A stretch of 51,731 nt of DNA from positions 1 through 51,731 of the forward strand of contig NZ_MTHB01000100.1 of the NCBI RefSeq assembly GCF_002220365.1. The letters run 5' to 3'. Below the pieces are notes generated by a model. It made no database searches and had not been told where the DNA came from. It worked only from the letters and a program-made list of their open reading frames with translations. Shown one piece after another: positions 8,456 to 17,764 of the stretch; within the stretch, counting starts at the first letter, position 1, and the number at the start of each line of letters is the position of its first letter. Source of the DNA: Caballeronia sordidicola (GTDB lineage Bacteria > Pseudomonadota > Gammaproteobacteria > Burkholderiales > Burkholderiaceae). A program made the translations under genes and the position numbers.

Positions 8456-9201
8456 GCGAACTCACGGCCGAGCTTCCGGCGTTCACGAACAAGACGCTGC
8501 GCGCGGCGATCATCGATCTCGACGGGACAATGATCGACACCGCCGACGATTTCGTCGCCGGGCTGAACGGCATGCTGGCGCGGATTGGCACAAAGGCCAC
8601 GGATCGGGACGAAGTCATTGGCTATATAGGCAAGGGTTCGGAGAACCTGATCCGCAGCGTGCTGGCCGTGCGGTTTTCAGCACTGGAAGCAACCACGAAG
8701 TTCGAGGACGCGCTCGCGATCTATCAGACGGAATACGCGCGCATCAATGGACAGCACGCCACCCTCTATCCCGAAGTCACGGAGGGCCTGAGAGCGCTGC
8801 GGGATCTCGGTTTGCCATTGGCATGCGTGACGAACAAGCCGCACAGGTTCGCTGTCGAATTGCTGGCGAAATTTGGCTTGACCGAATTCTTCAAGGTCGT
8901 GCTCGGCGGGGACTCGGTACCGCAAAAAAAGCCGGACCCGGCGCCTATGCTGATAGCCTGCGAGCGGCTGGACGTGCTGCCGCGCGAAGCTGTGGCCATT
9001 GGGGATTCGGAGAATGACGCACTGGCGGGTCGCGCGGCGGGCATGGCGACGCTTACGGTGCCTTATGGTTACAACCACGGCAAACCCGTGCACCTGGTGA
9101 AATCCGATGGTATAGTTTCTTCCCTGCTAGCCGCCGCACAGGCAATAGCAGCAACCATGGCCGCGCCCGTAGCACCCGGCGCGACAACATCGACCGACTA
9201 G
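8452..9201 (+). CDS. gph: Phosphoglycolate phosphatase
   Basis: A 249-residue HAD-superfamily phosphatase. Motif I is [11 protein letters not shown], motif II includes CVTNKP, the lysine lies in KKPDPAP and motif IV is [11 protein letters not shown]. It removes phosphoglycolate, a by-product of DNA repair and oxygenation. It is translationally coupled to rpe. Its 3' end carries an extended -10-like element that may drive the trp region. Confidence 0.9.
   Translation: MSELTAELPAFTNKTLRAAIIDLDGTMIDTADDFVAGLNGMLARIGTKATDRDEVIGYIGKGSENLIRSVLAVRFSALEATTKFEDALAIYQTEYARINGQHATLYPEVTEGLRALRDLGLPLACVTNKPHRFAVELLAKFGLTEFFKVVLGGDSVPQKKPDPAPMLIACERLDVLPREAVAIGDSENDALAGRAAGMATLTVPYGYNHGKPVHLVKSDGIVSSLLAAAQAIAATMAAPVAPGATTSTD
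9108..9116 (+). promoter_or_regulatory. Possible extended -10 promoter for the trp leader
   Basis: TGGTATAGT inside the 3' part of gph has the TGn extension and a near-consensus -10. No good -35 is seen. A transcript starting near 9123 would carry a leader of about 90 bases before the small Trp-rich frame at 9212. This is inference from sequence only. Confidence 0.3.
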
Positions 9202-9211
9202 TTCAATCCTC

Positions 9212-9286
9212 ATGTTTCTGAACAAAAAACGGAGTCTGAGCAGCATCGACCGGGGAGCCTGGCCCTGGCGTCGCTGGTCGCGCTAA
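9212..9286 (+). CDS. Candidate Trp leader peptide (TrpL-like, 24 codons)
   Basis: The frame begins MFLNKKRSLSS and ends GAWPWRRWSR before a TAA, so three of the last eight codons are tryptophan (codons 17, 19 and 22). It sits between gph and trpE, and a terminator-like hairpin starts 12 bases after its stop codon. That is the architecture of a ribosome-mediated attenuator. Against it, I see no clear ribosome-binding site, and TGG is fairly common in GC-rich DNA. Confidence 0.4.
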   Translation: MFLNKKRSLSSIDRGAWPWRRWSR

Positions 9287-9297
9287 CCTCGCCCGAG

Positions 9298-9335
9298 GGT
9301 CGCTGAAGCTCGTCTTCGGCAACCGTTTTTTGTTT
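9298..9335 (+). terminator. Intrinsic terminator, possible trp attenuator
   Basis: GGT-C-GCTGAAG (9298-9308) pairs with CTTCGGC-A-ACC (9314-9324) with a 5-base loop, and is followed by G and six T at 9326-9331. A competing hairpin (9282-9303) would use part of its left arm. It either ends gph transcription or acts as the trp attenuator. About 270 bases then follow to trpE in which I see no supported gene. Confidence 0.6.
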
Positions 9336-9605
9336 CGCTGCGCATACCGCGCGCCGATCCCGCCGACTTGTTTTACCTTGATGCCTGGCCTGATCTGCAT
9401 CATTCGTTGCGCCCAAATTTCGTTTTGCTGCCATGCCGTTTTAGCAAATGGCTCCGCCTGAACGATCGGGTCAGCGCTTGAAGCATCATGCGATGCGCAA
9501 ACGAGAGCGAAGAGTGGGATACGCGCCGCGCGGTAAATTGTCCGCAGCGCCCAGTGTGTGCTCGATGTCGCCAAATCCAACAAGCGACACGTAAAGGATC
9601 AGAAC

Positions 9606-11102
9606 ATGACCGAACTCGAATTCCAATCGCTGGCGAATGAAGGTTTCAACCGCATTCCGCTGATCGCCGAGGCGCTGGCCGACCTCGAAACGCCGCTTTC
9701 GCTTTATCTCAAGCTGGCTCAAACCGAGCGTAACGGCGCCAACTCGTTCTTGCTCGAATCCGTGGTGGGTGGCGAGCGCTTCGGGCGTTACTCGTTTATC
9801 GGCTTGCCGGCTCGCACCATGCTTCGCGTGCAGAACGGCGTCTCGGAAGTGGTGAAGGACGGCAACGTCATTGAAACGAGCCAAGCCGATCCGCTGACGT
9901 TTATCGAAGAATTTCAGAAGCGCTTCAAGATTGCGCAGCGCCCGGGACTACCTCGTTTTTGCGGCGGTCTGGCCGGTTATTTCGGTTATGACGCCGTGCG
10001 TTATATCGAAAAGAAGCTGGCGCATTCGGCTCCGCGCGACGATCTCGGCCTGCCCGATATCCAATTGTTGCTGACCGAGGAAATGGCGGTTATCGATAAC
10101 CTCGCCGGCAAGCTTTATCTGATTGTCTACGCCGACCCGACCACGCCCGAAGCGTTCACCAAAGCCAAACAGCGCCTGCGCGAATTGCGGTCTCGTTTGC
10201 GCACGACCGTGCAGCCGCCGGTGACGTCGGCGAGCGTGCGTACGGAGACGTACCGAGAGTTTGCGAAGGACGATTACCTGAACGCGGTGCGCAAGGCTAA
10301 GGAGTACATCGCGGCGGGCGAATTGATGCAGGTTCAGGTTGGCCAGCGGCTCGTGAAGCCGTTCCGCGATAACCCGCTCTCGCTATATCGCGCGTTGCGC
10401 TCGCTGAATCCTTCGCCGTATATGTATTACTACAACTTCGGCGGAGAGTTTCATGTGGTGGGCGCATCGCCGGAAATTCTGGTGCGGCAGGAAAAACGGG
10501 GCGACGAACGGATCGTGACCATTCGTCCGCTCGCCGGCACGCGGCCGCGTGGCAATACGCCCGAGCGCGACGCCGAACTCGCGACCGAATTGCTGAACGA
10601 CCCGAAGGAAGTGGCCGAACACGTGATGCTGATTGATCTGGCACGTAACGACGTGGGCCGGATTGCGCAGACGGGGTCGGTAGTGGTGACGGACAAGCTG
10701 GCGATCGAAAAGTACTCGCACGTTCAGCACATCGTGAGTTCGGTGGAGGGCAAGCTGAAACCGGGTACGACGAATTTCGACGTGCTGCGCGCCACCTTCC
10801 CGGCCGGCACGCTGTCCGGCGCACCGAAAGTGCGGGCGATGGAAATCATCGACGAACTGGAGCCGGTGAAACGCGGCTTGTACGGTGGCGCTTGCGGTTA
10901 TCTGTCGTTCACGGGCGAGATGGATCTCGCCATCGCGATCCGCACTGGTCTGATCCACAAGGGCAATTTGTACGTGCAGGCTGCAGCGGGTGTCGTCGCG
11001 GATTCGGTGCCCGAGTCGGAATGGCAGGAGACGGAGAACAAGGCGCGAGCAGTCCTGCGCGCCGCCGAGCAGGTGCAAGACGGCCTCGATAGCGACTTCT
11101 GA
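9606..11102 (+). CDS. trpE: Anthranilate synthase component I
   Basis: A 498-residue chorismate-binding enzyme making anthranilate with TrpG-supplied ammonia. The feedback site LLES (residues 49-52) that binds tryptophan is intact. The catalytic domain shows [31 protein letters not shown] and [17 protein letters not shown]. The ATG at 9606 follows AAAGGATC. Longer frames upstream lack family similarity. It is the first structural gene of trpEGDC. Confidence 0.95.
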   Translation: MTELEFQSLANEGFNRIPLIAEALADLETPLSLYLKLAQTERNGANSFLLESVVGGERFGRYSFIGLPARTMLRVQNGVSEVVKDGNVIETSQADPLTFIEEFQKRFKIAQRPGLPRFCGGLAGYFGYDAVRYIEKKLAHSAPRDDLGLPDIQLLLTEEMAVIDNLAGKLYLIVYADPTTPEAFTKAKQRLRELRSRLRTTVQPPVTSASVRTETYREFAKDDYLNAVRKAKEYIAAGELMQVQVGQRLVKPFRDNPLSLYRALRSLNPSPYMYYYNFGGEFHVVGASPEILVRQEKRGDERIVTIRPLAGTRPRGNTPERDAELATELLNDPKEVAEHVMLIDLARNDVGRIAQTGSVVVTDKLAIEKYSHVQHIVSSVEGKLKPGTTNFDVLRATFPAGTLSGAPKVRAMEIIDELEPVKRGLYGGACGYLSFTGEMDLAIAIRTGLIHKGNLYVQAAAGVVADSVPESEWQETENKARAVLRAAEQVQDGLDSDF

Positions 11103-11116
11103 TCCGGAGACAAACC

Positions 11117-11701
11117 ATGCTGCTGATGATCGACAACTACGATTCGTTCACCTATAACCTGGTGCAGTATTTCGGCGAACTGGGCGAGGACGTGCGGACT
11201 TTCCGCAACGACGAAATTACCCTCGATGAAATCGCGAAGCTCAATCCCGAGCGCATTTGCCTGTCGCCGGGACCGAGCAATCCGCAACATGCGGGCATCA
11301 CGCTCGAGGTGCTGCGCGAGTTTTCCGGAAAGATCCCCATTCTCGGTGTTTGCCTGGGCCATCAGGCTATTGGCGAGGCGTTCGGCGGACGCGTGGTGCG
11401 CGCGCAAACCATCATGCACGGCAAAGTCAGTACGATCGAAACGGATTGCCGCGGCGTGTTTTCCGACCTGCCGAAACATTTCAGCGTGACGCGATATCAC
11501 TCGCTCGCGATCGAACGCGAGTCGCTGCCGGATTGCCTGGAAATATCAGCGTGGACGCCCGACGGTGAAATCATGGGCGTGCGTCATAAGGAACTCGCGG
11601 TCGAGGGCGTGCAATTCCACCCGGAATCGATTCTGTCCGAGCACGGCCACGCGCTGCTCGAAAACTTCGTCAAGAGCCCGGCGCAAGGCATTCGCGCGTG
11701 A
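11117..11701 (+). CDS. trpG: Anthranilate synthase component II (glutamine amidotransferase)
   Basis: A 194-residue class I glutamine amidotransferase. The nucleophile lies in [11 protein letters not shown] and the His/Glu pair in [12 protein letters not shown]. It hydrolyses glutamine for TrpE, and may also serve PabB as in other bacteria. It starts 14 bases after trpE. The shared stop/start region with trpD suggests coupled translation. Confidence 0.94.
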   Translation: MLLMIDNYDSFTYNLVQYFGELGEDVRTFRNDEITLDEIAKLNPERICLSPGPSNPQHAGITLEVLREFSGKIPILGVCLGHQAIGEAFGGRVVRAQTIMHGKVSTIETDCRGVFSDLPKHFSVTRYHSLAIERESLPDCLEISAWTPDGEIMGVRHKELAVEGVQFHPESILSEHGHALLENFVKSPAQGIRA

Positions 11702-11715
11702 ACCGAGATCCGATC

Positions 11716-12747
11716 ATGACTATTACAGCCCAGGAAGCGTTGCAACGGACAATCGAGCATCGCGAGATTTTCCACGACGAAATGCTGCACCTGATGCGCA
11801 TGATCATGCGCGGCGAAATGTCGCCGGTGATGTCCGCCGCGATCATCACGGGCTTGCGTGTGAAGAAGGAAACCATCGGGGAAATTGCGGCGGCGGCGAC
11901 CGTGATGCGCGAGTTCGCTAATCACGTGAGCGTGCCGGATAGCGAGAATCTCGTCGATATCGTCGGCACCGGCGGCGACGGCTCGCATACCTTCAACATC
12001 TCGACGGCCACCATGTTTGTCACGGCGGCCGCCGGCGCGAAGGTCGCGAAGCACGGCAATCGCGGGGTATCGAGTAAATCGGGCAGCGCAGACGTGCTTG
12101 AAGCATTGGGCGTGAATATCGATCTGAAGCCGGAACAGGTCGCGTTATCCATTGCCGAAACGGGCATGGGTTTCATGTTCGCGCCGAACCATCATCCGGC
12201 GATGAAAAACATCGCGCCGGTACGTCGCGAACTCGGCGTGCGGACGATTTTCAACATCCTCGGTCCGTTGACCAATCCAGCCGGCGCGCCGAATCAGCTG
12301 ATGGGCGTGTTCCACGAAGATCTCGTCGGCATCCAGGTGCGCGTCATGCAGCGCCTGGGAGCTAAGCACGTGCTGGTGGTGTACGGCAAGGACGGCATGG
12401 ACGAGGTGTCGCTGGGCGCGGCAACGGTGGTGGGCGAGCTGCGCAACGGCGAAGTGCGCGAGTATGAGATTCATCCGGAAGATTTCGGCCTGCAGATGGT
12501 GTCGAACCGGACGCTGAAAGTGGCCGACGCGCAGGAATCAAAGACCATGCTGCTCGGCGCGTTGAACAACAAGCCATGTGTCGCGCGTGAAATCGTGACG
12601 CTGAATGCGGGCACGGCGCTGTATGCCGCGAACGTGGTCGAATCGATCGAGGCCGGCATGGTCGTCGCGAAAGAGGTGATCGCGAGCGGACAAGCGCGCG
12701 AAAAAGTTGATGAACTTGTGCGCTTCACGCAGCAATTCGCAAAATAA
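11716..12747 (+). CDS. trpD: Anthranilate phosphoribosyltransferase
   Basis: 343 residues from the ATG at 11716, the family length. A GTG six codons upstream overlaps the trpG stop and is a possible alternative. It adds phosphoribosyl to anthranilate. Seen are the PRPP loop [32 protein letters not shown] and [10 protein letters not shown]. It is separate from trpG, unlike the fused enterobacterial protein. Confidence 0.95.
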   Translation: MTITAQEALQRTIEHREIFHDEMLHLMRMIMRGEMSPVMSAAIITGLRVKKETIGEIAAAATVMREFANHVSVPDSENLVDIVGTGGDGSHTFNISTATMFVTAAAGAKVAKHGNRGVSSKSGSADVLEALGVNIDLKPEQVALSIAETGMGFMFAPNHHPAMKNIAPVRRELGVRTIFNILGPLTNPAGAPNQLMGVFHEDLVGIQVRVMQRLGAKHVLVVYGKDGMDEVSLGAATVVGELRNGEVREYEIHPEDFGLQMVSNRTLKVADAQESKTMLLGALNNKPCVAREIVTLNAGTALYAANVVESIEAGMVVAKEVIASGQAREKVDELVRFTQQFAK

Positions 12748-12759
12748 GGAGGCCAGGAC

Positions 12760-13545
12760 ATGAGTGACATTCTCGACCGCATCATCGAAGTCAAACGCGG
12801 CGAAATTCGTATCGCTCAGGAAAGCGTGTCGCTCGAGGAACTGCGTGTGCAGGCGAGCAAGCGCGACTCGCGCGACTTCGTCGGCGCATTGCGCGCGAAG
12901 CACGCCGCGGGGAAGCCAGCGATCATCGCGGAAGTGAAGAAAGCGAGTCCGTCAAAGGGCGTATTGCGCGAGAACTTCGTCCCCGCCGATATCGCGAAAT
13001 CGTACGAACAAGGGGGCGCCGCGTGCCTGTCAGTGCTGACCGACGTTCAATTCTTCAAGGGCAGCGTTGCATATCTCGAAGAAGCCCGCGCCGCCTGCAG
13101 CCTGCCGGTTCTGCGCAAGGACTTCATCGTCGATGCCTATCAGATCCTGGAAGCCCGCGCGATGGGCGCCGACTGCATCCTCCTGATCGCCGCCGCGCTC
13201 CAGCCCTTGCAAATGCGTGATCTGGAAGCGTACGCGCACTCGCTCGGGCTGGCGGTGCTCGTGGAAGTTCACGATCGTGACGAACTCGAGCAATCGCTTA
13301 CCTTGAAGACGCCGTTGATCGGGGTCAATAACCGCAATCTCCGCACGTTCGAGACATCGATCGAAACGACGATAGGCATGCTCGACATGGTTCCCGAAGA
13401 CCGTATAGTGGTGACCGAATCGGGCATCCTGAGCCGTGTCGATGTCGACCGGCTGCGCGCCATGGATGTGCAAACGTTCCTGGTCGGCGAAGCGTTCATG
13501 CGCGCCGAAGACCCCGGTACCGAACTGGCGCGAATGTTCTTCTGA
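12760..13545 (+). CDS. trpC: Indole-3-glycerol phosphate synthase
   Basis: A 261-residue TIM barrel that closes the indole ring. Family motifs seen are [12 protein letters not shown] with the catalytic lysine, [23 protein letters not shown] and TESGI. It is not fused to TrpF as in E. coli. A GGAGG ribosome site lies in the 12-base gap after trpD. trpF, trpB and trpA are not in the window. Confidence 0.95.
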   Translation: MSDILDRIIEVKRGEIRIAQESVSLEELRVQASKRDSRDFVGALRAKHAAGKPAIIAEVKKASPSKGVLRENFVPADIAKSYEQGGAACLSVLTDVQFFKGSVAYLEEARAACSLPVLRKDFIVDAYQILEARAMGADCILLIAAALQPLQMRDLEAYAHSLGLAVLVEVHDRDELEQSLTLKTPLIGVNNRNLRTFETSIETTIGMLDMVPEDRIVVTESGILSRVDVDRLRAMDVQTFLVGEAFMRAEDPGTELARMFF

Positions 13546-13566
13546 CGATGTTGCACGGAGTTTATT

Positions 13567-14223
13567 TTGAGCATTGAACGCGAGATCAAACTGGCGCTGC
13601 CCACGTCGGAACATGGCGAGATAGCGAAGGACCTGACGCGACGCACCGGTCGGGAAGGCCGCAAAATCCAGCTTACCAACGTGTACTTCGATACCCCCGA
13701 CCGTGCGCTAGCGAAGGCAAAAAGCGCGGTGCGTCTGCGCGGCACGCCGGATCAATGGCTGCAAACGTACAAGACAGCGGGAGAATCGACGGGCGGTTTG
13801 CATAATCGACACGAGTGGGAACTCCCGGTAGCCGGCGAGGCGCTGGAAATCCCCGCGCTGCTTGGAATCTGCGACGACGAGAACGCTGCCAACGCGCTCA
13901 GCGACGCCGCGCCAGAATTGGCCGCCTTGTTCCGCACCGATTTCTCGCGTGTGATCTGGGACGTCGAGATTGACGGCGCGAAGATCGAAGCCGCGCTGGA
14001 TCTTGGCGAAGTAGTGGCTGACGTGGACGGCGAGCGCTTGACCACGCCGATCAGTGAACTCGAACTCGAGCTGAAATCCGGCAACGAGGAAGCGTTGAAC
14101 AACCTTGCCGCGCAAATGCGGGGGGCGTTTCTCTACCTTGAGCCCGAAGACGCCAGCAAGGCGCGCCGGGGATACGATCTGTGCGAGCCCAAAGTGGCCG
14201 GATCCAACGGTGGGCTGAAATGA
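13567..14223 (+). CDS. CYTH-domain inorganic triphosphatase
   Basis: A 218-residue CYTH-superfamily protein. The defining ExExK signature is at the very N-terminus (IEREIKL) and is followed by the RLR-type strand SAVRLRGTPDQW. Such proteins hydrolyse inorganic triphosphate or thiamine triphosphate in a charged beta-barrel tunnel. It has no CHAD domain, so it is the short form. The start is TTG, supported by GGAG at 13557-13560, and begins 21 bases after trpC. It overlaps ung by four bases, so it joins the trp genes and ung in one transcript. Confidence 0.8.
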   Translation: MSIEREIKLALPTSEHGEIAKDLTRRTGREGRKIQLTNVYFDTPDRALAKAKSAVRLRGTPDQWLQTYKTAGESTGGLHNRHEWELPVAGEALEIPALLGICDDENAANALSDAAPELAALFRTDFSRVIWDVEIDGAKIEAALDLGEVVADVDGERLTTPISELELELKSGNEEALNNLAAQMRGAFLYLEPEDASKARRGYDLCEPKVAGSNGGLK

Positions 14224-14993
14224 GTCAGGCGTCGCTTTTTGAAGCAGCTCCTCCCAAAGCAGAAGCGTTCACCTCGCTGGAAAGTCAATTCGACGCGTTG
14301 CCGGTCGACTGGCGCAAACATCTGAAGACTTTTATCGATAGCCCGCATTACGCTGCGTTGTGCGCGTTCGTCGACGCCGAGCGCGCCGCCGGCAAGACCG
14401 TGTATCCCGCCGATGTCTTCCGCGCTTTGCGCCTGACTCGCCCCGGCGATGTGAAGGTCGTCATCCTCGGACAAGATCCGTATCACGGCGAAGATCGCGG
14501 TGCTCCACAAGCTCACGGTTTGGCGTTTTCAGTGCCGTCGCCGGTTCGGCCGCCGCCATCGCTGAAGAATATCTTCAAGGAAATCAACGCCAGCCTGGGC
14601 TTTGCAGCGCCCGCTCACGGTTGCCTCGACGCTTGGGCGCAACAAGGCGTGCTGCTGTTGAACACATCGCTGACCGTTGAACGCGATAAAGCCGGCAGTC
14701 ACGCCAAACGCGGCTGGGAGCATTGCACCGACACACTGATTCACGAACTTGCCCTTCGGCACGAACATCTCGTGTTCATGCTTTGGGGCGCGCATGCGCA
14801 GGCAAAACGCGGGTTGATTGCGTCGGCGGTGGCGTCCGGGAAAGCGCACCACGTTCTGGAGGCACCCCACCCCTCTCCGCTGTCAGCCCATCGCGGCTTT
14901 CTGGGCTGCGGGCATTTTGTTTCGGCAAATACGTATCTCGAGGAACACGGGCGACCCGCCATCGACTGGCGTCTGCCTGACGCAGCTGCGTAA
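14220..14993 (+). CDS. ung: Uracil-DNA glycosylase
   Basis: A 257-residue family 1 enzyme that excises uracil from DNA. The water-activating loop GQDPYHG (residues 84-90, catalytic Asp86) and the minor-groove loop HPSPLSAHRGFLG are intact. The ATG at 14220 overlaps the CYTH stop (ATGA), so I prefer it to an upstream in-frame start. A strong terminator follows directly. Confidence 0.95.
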   Translation: MSQASLFEAAPPKAEAFTSLESQFDALPVDWRKHLKTFIDSPHYAALCAFVDAERAAGKTVYPADVFRALRLTRPGDVKVVILGQDPYHGEDRGAPQAHGLAFSVPSPVRPPPSLKNIFKEINASLGFAAPAHGCLDAWAQQGVLLLNTSLTVERDKAGSHAKRGWEHCTDTLIHELALRHEHLVFMLWGAHAQAKRGLIASAVASGKAHHVLEAPHPSPLSAHRGFLGCGHFVSANTYLEEHGRPAIDWRLPDAAA

Positions 14994-15030
14994 AAAAACC
15001 GCCGATGTCTCACGACACGGCGGTTTTTTT
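14992..15030. terminator. Strong bidirectional terminator between ung and azoR
   Basis: Arms AAAAAAACCGCCG and CGGCGGTTTTTTT flank an inner stem TGTC/GACA with one bulged A. Seven T follow on the plus side, and the mirrored A-run supplies a T-run for the minus strand. It separates the rightward trp-ung transcript from the leftward azoR gene. Confidence 0.9.
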
Positions 15031-15053
15031 CAAGCGTCCTGCAATCTACAAGC

Positions 15054-15650
15054 TTACAGCGCCGCGATCGCGTCGCGTGCGGTCGCCAATGCGGCGCCGG
15101 CAGCGTCCGGGCCCATTGCCAGGCCTTCGGCGAAGATGAAGCTGACGTCGGTCATGCCCAGGAAGCCCAGGAACGACTTCAGATACGGCGTTTGCGAATC
15201 GTTCGGCGTACCGCTGTACTTGCCGCCTCGTGCGGACACAACAATCACTTTCTTGCCCGTTACCAAGCCTTCAGGGCCGTTCGCGCCGTACTTGAACGTG
15301 ATGCCTGCGCGGGCGATCCAGTCGAAGTACGCCTTCAGTTGCGACGAAATGCCGAAGTTGTACATCGGTGCTGCGATCACGACCACGTCAGCCGCTTGCA
15401 ATTCGGCGATAAGCGCTTCGCTCTTGGCGTGGATCGCGTTCTGTTCGGCTGTGCGCTGATCCGCGGGCGTGAAGAATGCGCCGAGGGTAGCGTCGTCAAG
15501 GTGCGGGAGGTTATCGGAGAGCAGATTGCGCACGACTAGCTTCGCACCCGGGTGCGCTTGCTGCAGCTTTGCAGCCACTTCGTCAGCCAGCAACGTGGAT
15601 TGGGCGCCTTGCGAGCGGGCTGCGGAATTGATTTGAAGAATGGTCGTCAT
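15054..15650 (-). CDS. azoR: FMN-dependent NADH-azoreductase
   Basis: A 198-residue flavodoxin-fold quinone/azo reductase. Seen are [15 protein letters not shown] at the N-terminus, the FMN-binding [18 protein letters not shown] and ARGGKYSG. AzoR reduces quinones and azo bonds with NADH in the cytoplasm. The ATG at 15650 has AGGAAT upstream, and the longer upstream frame has no similarity to the family. An inverted repeat about 100 bases upstream is a possible operator. Confidence 0.9.
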   Translation of the reverse strand: MTTILQINSAARSQGAQSTLLADEVAAKLQQAHPGAKLVVRNLLSDNLPHLDDATLGAFFTPADQRTAEQNAIHAKSEALIAELQAADVVVIAAPMYNFGISSQLKAYFDWIARAGITFKYGANGPEGLVTGKKVIVVSARGGKYSGTPNDSQTPYLKSFLGFLGMTDVSFIFAEGLAMGPDAAGAALATARDAIAAL

Positions 15651-15749
15651 GATGATTCCTGTGTCTTGTGGAGTTCGAGCACGGATCGCGCTCTGACAGG
15701 ACGCATTCTTCTTTTTTACGACGCCGGGAACAAGCTGTGCACTCGTGAA

Positions 15750-15775
15750 GGATTGTTGCAACAGTAGAACAATCC
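15750..15775. promoter_or_regulatory. Inverted repeat upstream of azoR
   Basis: GGATTGTT and AACAATCC are perfect 8-base arms with a 10-base gap, and the left part contains a perfect palindrome TGTTGCAACA (15754-15763). It lies between the M61 peptidase stop and azoR, which read in the same direction. No T-run follows, so an operator is more likely than a terminator. Confidence 0.4.
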
Positions 15776-15798
15776 GACTTTATCCCTGCTTTAGCCCC

Positions 15799-17598
15799 TT
15801 AACCTTTCAACCAGCGTTCGCGCCATTGCCTCGATGGACCGCGGCCATCGGCAGTGGAAAGCACATAACGCGATATCTCCGGCGAATCAAGTTTGACCTG
15901 CGCGACGCGCAACTCGTCGCGCCGGAATGCGTGCACTTCAAGCTTCGCGCCTGGCAAATATCGCGACAGCAGCGTATCGAGGTTTGATCCCGTTACGCGC
16001 AAGCCGTCGATTGCAACCAGCACGTCACCCGCCGATAACCCCGCCTTCTGCGCCGCGCTGTTCTCGTGGACAGCCGCGAGTACGCAATCCGCACCATTGC
16101 GAACGCGGGCGCCCAGGGATGGTTTCGCCGCCGTGCCGTTGGTCGCGACATCGGGCGCGAACGTGATACCGAAGGGCTCGAACAACGTATCGAGTGGCAG
16201 ATCGCGCGTGCCGTGAACACCCTCGCGGAACAGCTTTTTCAAGTCGGCGCCGGTCGCCTCGGCAAACAGCGCTTCCACTTCGCTTTCTTCGATACCCCGC
16301 GCTTTGCCGTGATAAAAATCGCGGCCGTAGCGTTGCCACAGAAGCCGCATGACGTCGTCGAGTGACTTCTTGCCTTCGGTTTGCGCGCGGATCGACAGGT
16401 CGAAAGCGAGCGCGACAAGCGAACCCTTCTGGTAGTAGCTGACAATCGCGTTCGCCGCGTTTTCGTCCTGCCGATAATATTTGACCCACGCGTCAAACGA
16501 GCTTTCGGCCACGGTCTGCTTGAGGCGACCCGACCCGCGCAACACGCCGCCAAGCGTCTTTCCCAGAAGCGAAAAATACTCGTTCGCGCTGATCAGGCCG
16601 CTGCGCACGAGCATCAGGTCGTCGTAGTACGACGTAAAACCTTCGAACAACCACAGCAGCGACGTGTAATTTTCCTGCGATAAATCGTATGGCGCGAACG
16701 CAGCGGGTTTGATGCGCTTCACGTTCCACGTATGGAAATATTCGTGGCTGCAAAGACCAAGATACGTTCGATAACCGTCCGTCACATCCGGGCGCCCGGC
16801 AACCGGCAGATCGGCACGATTGCAGATCAGCGCCGTCGATGCACGATGTTCCAGGCCACCGTAACCATCGGCGACAGCGACCGTCATGAACACATAACGA
16901 TCAACCGGCGCCTTCTTCGTGCGCGGCTCGAACAAGGCAATTTGTGACTCGCAAACGCGCTTGAGGTCAGTTTCCAGGCGATGCATATCAAGCCCGGTCA
17001 CGCGGCCTGAAATCACGATGTCGTGCTTCGCGCCGTAGGCGTCGAAGGAACCGAGCGCGAACTCGCCCAGCGTCACGGGATGATCGATCAACGCATCGTA
17101 ATTCAGCGCTTCATAAGCGCCGAAGCCATAGCGCTTCGTGCCGCGCGCCTCTGGCAAGGCCGTCGCCACGCGCCAATTCGCGTATTGCTTGCCCACAGGC
17201 TTTTGAATGTCGACGATACACGGCGCATCGGCCTGCCCTTCCACCGCGAGAAACACGCTCGTGCCGTTAAAAAAGCCGATGGTGTCGTCGAGATGCGCCG
17301 CGCGCACCGAGAGGTCCCAGCCGTATACCTCGTAGCGCAGCGTGATCGGGCCATCGTGCGGTGCGCATTGCCACGCGTGCTTGTCGGTTTTATCGATGGC
17401 GAGCTTGCGGCCAGCGGCGTTGAACGCCTGCAGCGTGACGATATTGCGGGCGAATTCGCGGATCATATAGCTGCCCGGAATCCACACAGGCAGCACGAAA
17501 CGCTGGCCCGACGGATCGGGTTGCGCGACGGTCAGCGTCACTTCGAACAGATGCGCGGCGGGATTTTTCGGAACGATGGTGTAACGGATGGCGTTCAT
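15799..17598 (-). CDS. M61-family aminopeptidase with PDZ domain
   Basis: A 599-residue glycyl-aminopeptidase-like zinc peptidase. The metal motif HEYFH is at residues 285-289, with the third ligand probably Glu319 in WLFEGFTSYYDD. The N-terminal beta domain (from about residue 1 to 170) is typical of M61. A PDZ domain occupies about residues 500-570, including AGLSAGDVLVAIDGL. I see no signal peptide, so it is probably cytoplasmic. It lies downstream of dsbC on the same strand, but a hairpin separates them. Confidence 0.88.
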   Translation of the reverse strand: MNAIRYTIVPKNPAAHLFEVTLTVAQPDPSGQRFVLPVWIPGSYMIREFARNIVTLQAFNAAGRKLAIDKTDKHAWQCAPHDGPITLRYEVYGWDLSVRAAHLDDTIGFFNGTSVFLAVEGQADAPCIVDIQKPVGKQYANWRVATALPEARGTKRYGFGAYEALNYDALIDHPVTLGEFALGSFDAYGAKHDIVISGRVTGLDMHRLETDLKRVCESQIALFEPRTKKAPVDRYVFMTVAVADGYGGLEHRASTALICNRADLPVAGRPDVTDGYRTYLGLCSHEYFHTWNVKRIKPAAFAPYDLSQENYTSLLWLFEGFTSYYDDLMLVRSGLISANEYFSLLGKTLGGVLRGSGRLKQTVAESSFDAWVKYYRQDENAANAIVSYYQKGSLVALAFDLSIRAQTEGKKSLDDVMRLLWQRYGRDFYHGKARGIEESEVEALFAEATGADLKKLFREGVHGTRDLPLDTLFEPFGITFAPDVATNGTAAKPSLGARVRNGADCVLAAVHENSAAQKAGLSAGDVLVAIDGLRVTGSNLDTLLSRYLPGAKLEVHAFRRDELRVAQVKLDSPEISRYVLSTADGRGPSRQWRERWLKG

Positions 17599-17704
17599 GC
17601 GTCGAGGTCCTTTGTTCTTGTCGCCGGGTTTGGCTGTGCGCCCCGGCGTTTAGTGCCTGCGCGGTCCATGAGTGGACCCGTCGCGCAACTTCATGAAAGC
17701 GAAA

Positions 17705-17723
17705 GAGGCGCTTCGCGCGCCTC
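17705..17723 (-). terminator. Probable terminator after dsbC
   Basis: A 7-bp stem (GAGGCGC with GCGCCTC) and 5-base loop lie just downstream of the dsbC stop. On the minus strand they are followed by TTTCGCTTTC, an imperfect T-rich tail. Confidence 0.5.
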
Positions 17724-17764
17724 CTTCGTCGTTGGTCGACTAATCGTCAACTCAGACAGCTTAA

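Noticed and set aside
9203..9583. Minus-strand frame of 126 codons between gph and trpE
   Set aside because: It needs a TTG start, third-position GC is lower than in neighbouring genes and I recognise no domain. It also lies opposite the terminator hairpin. Not excluded, but not supported.
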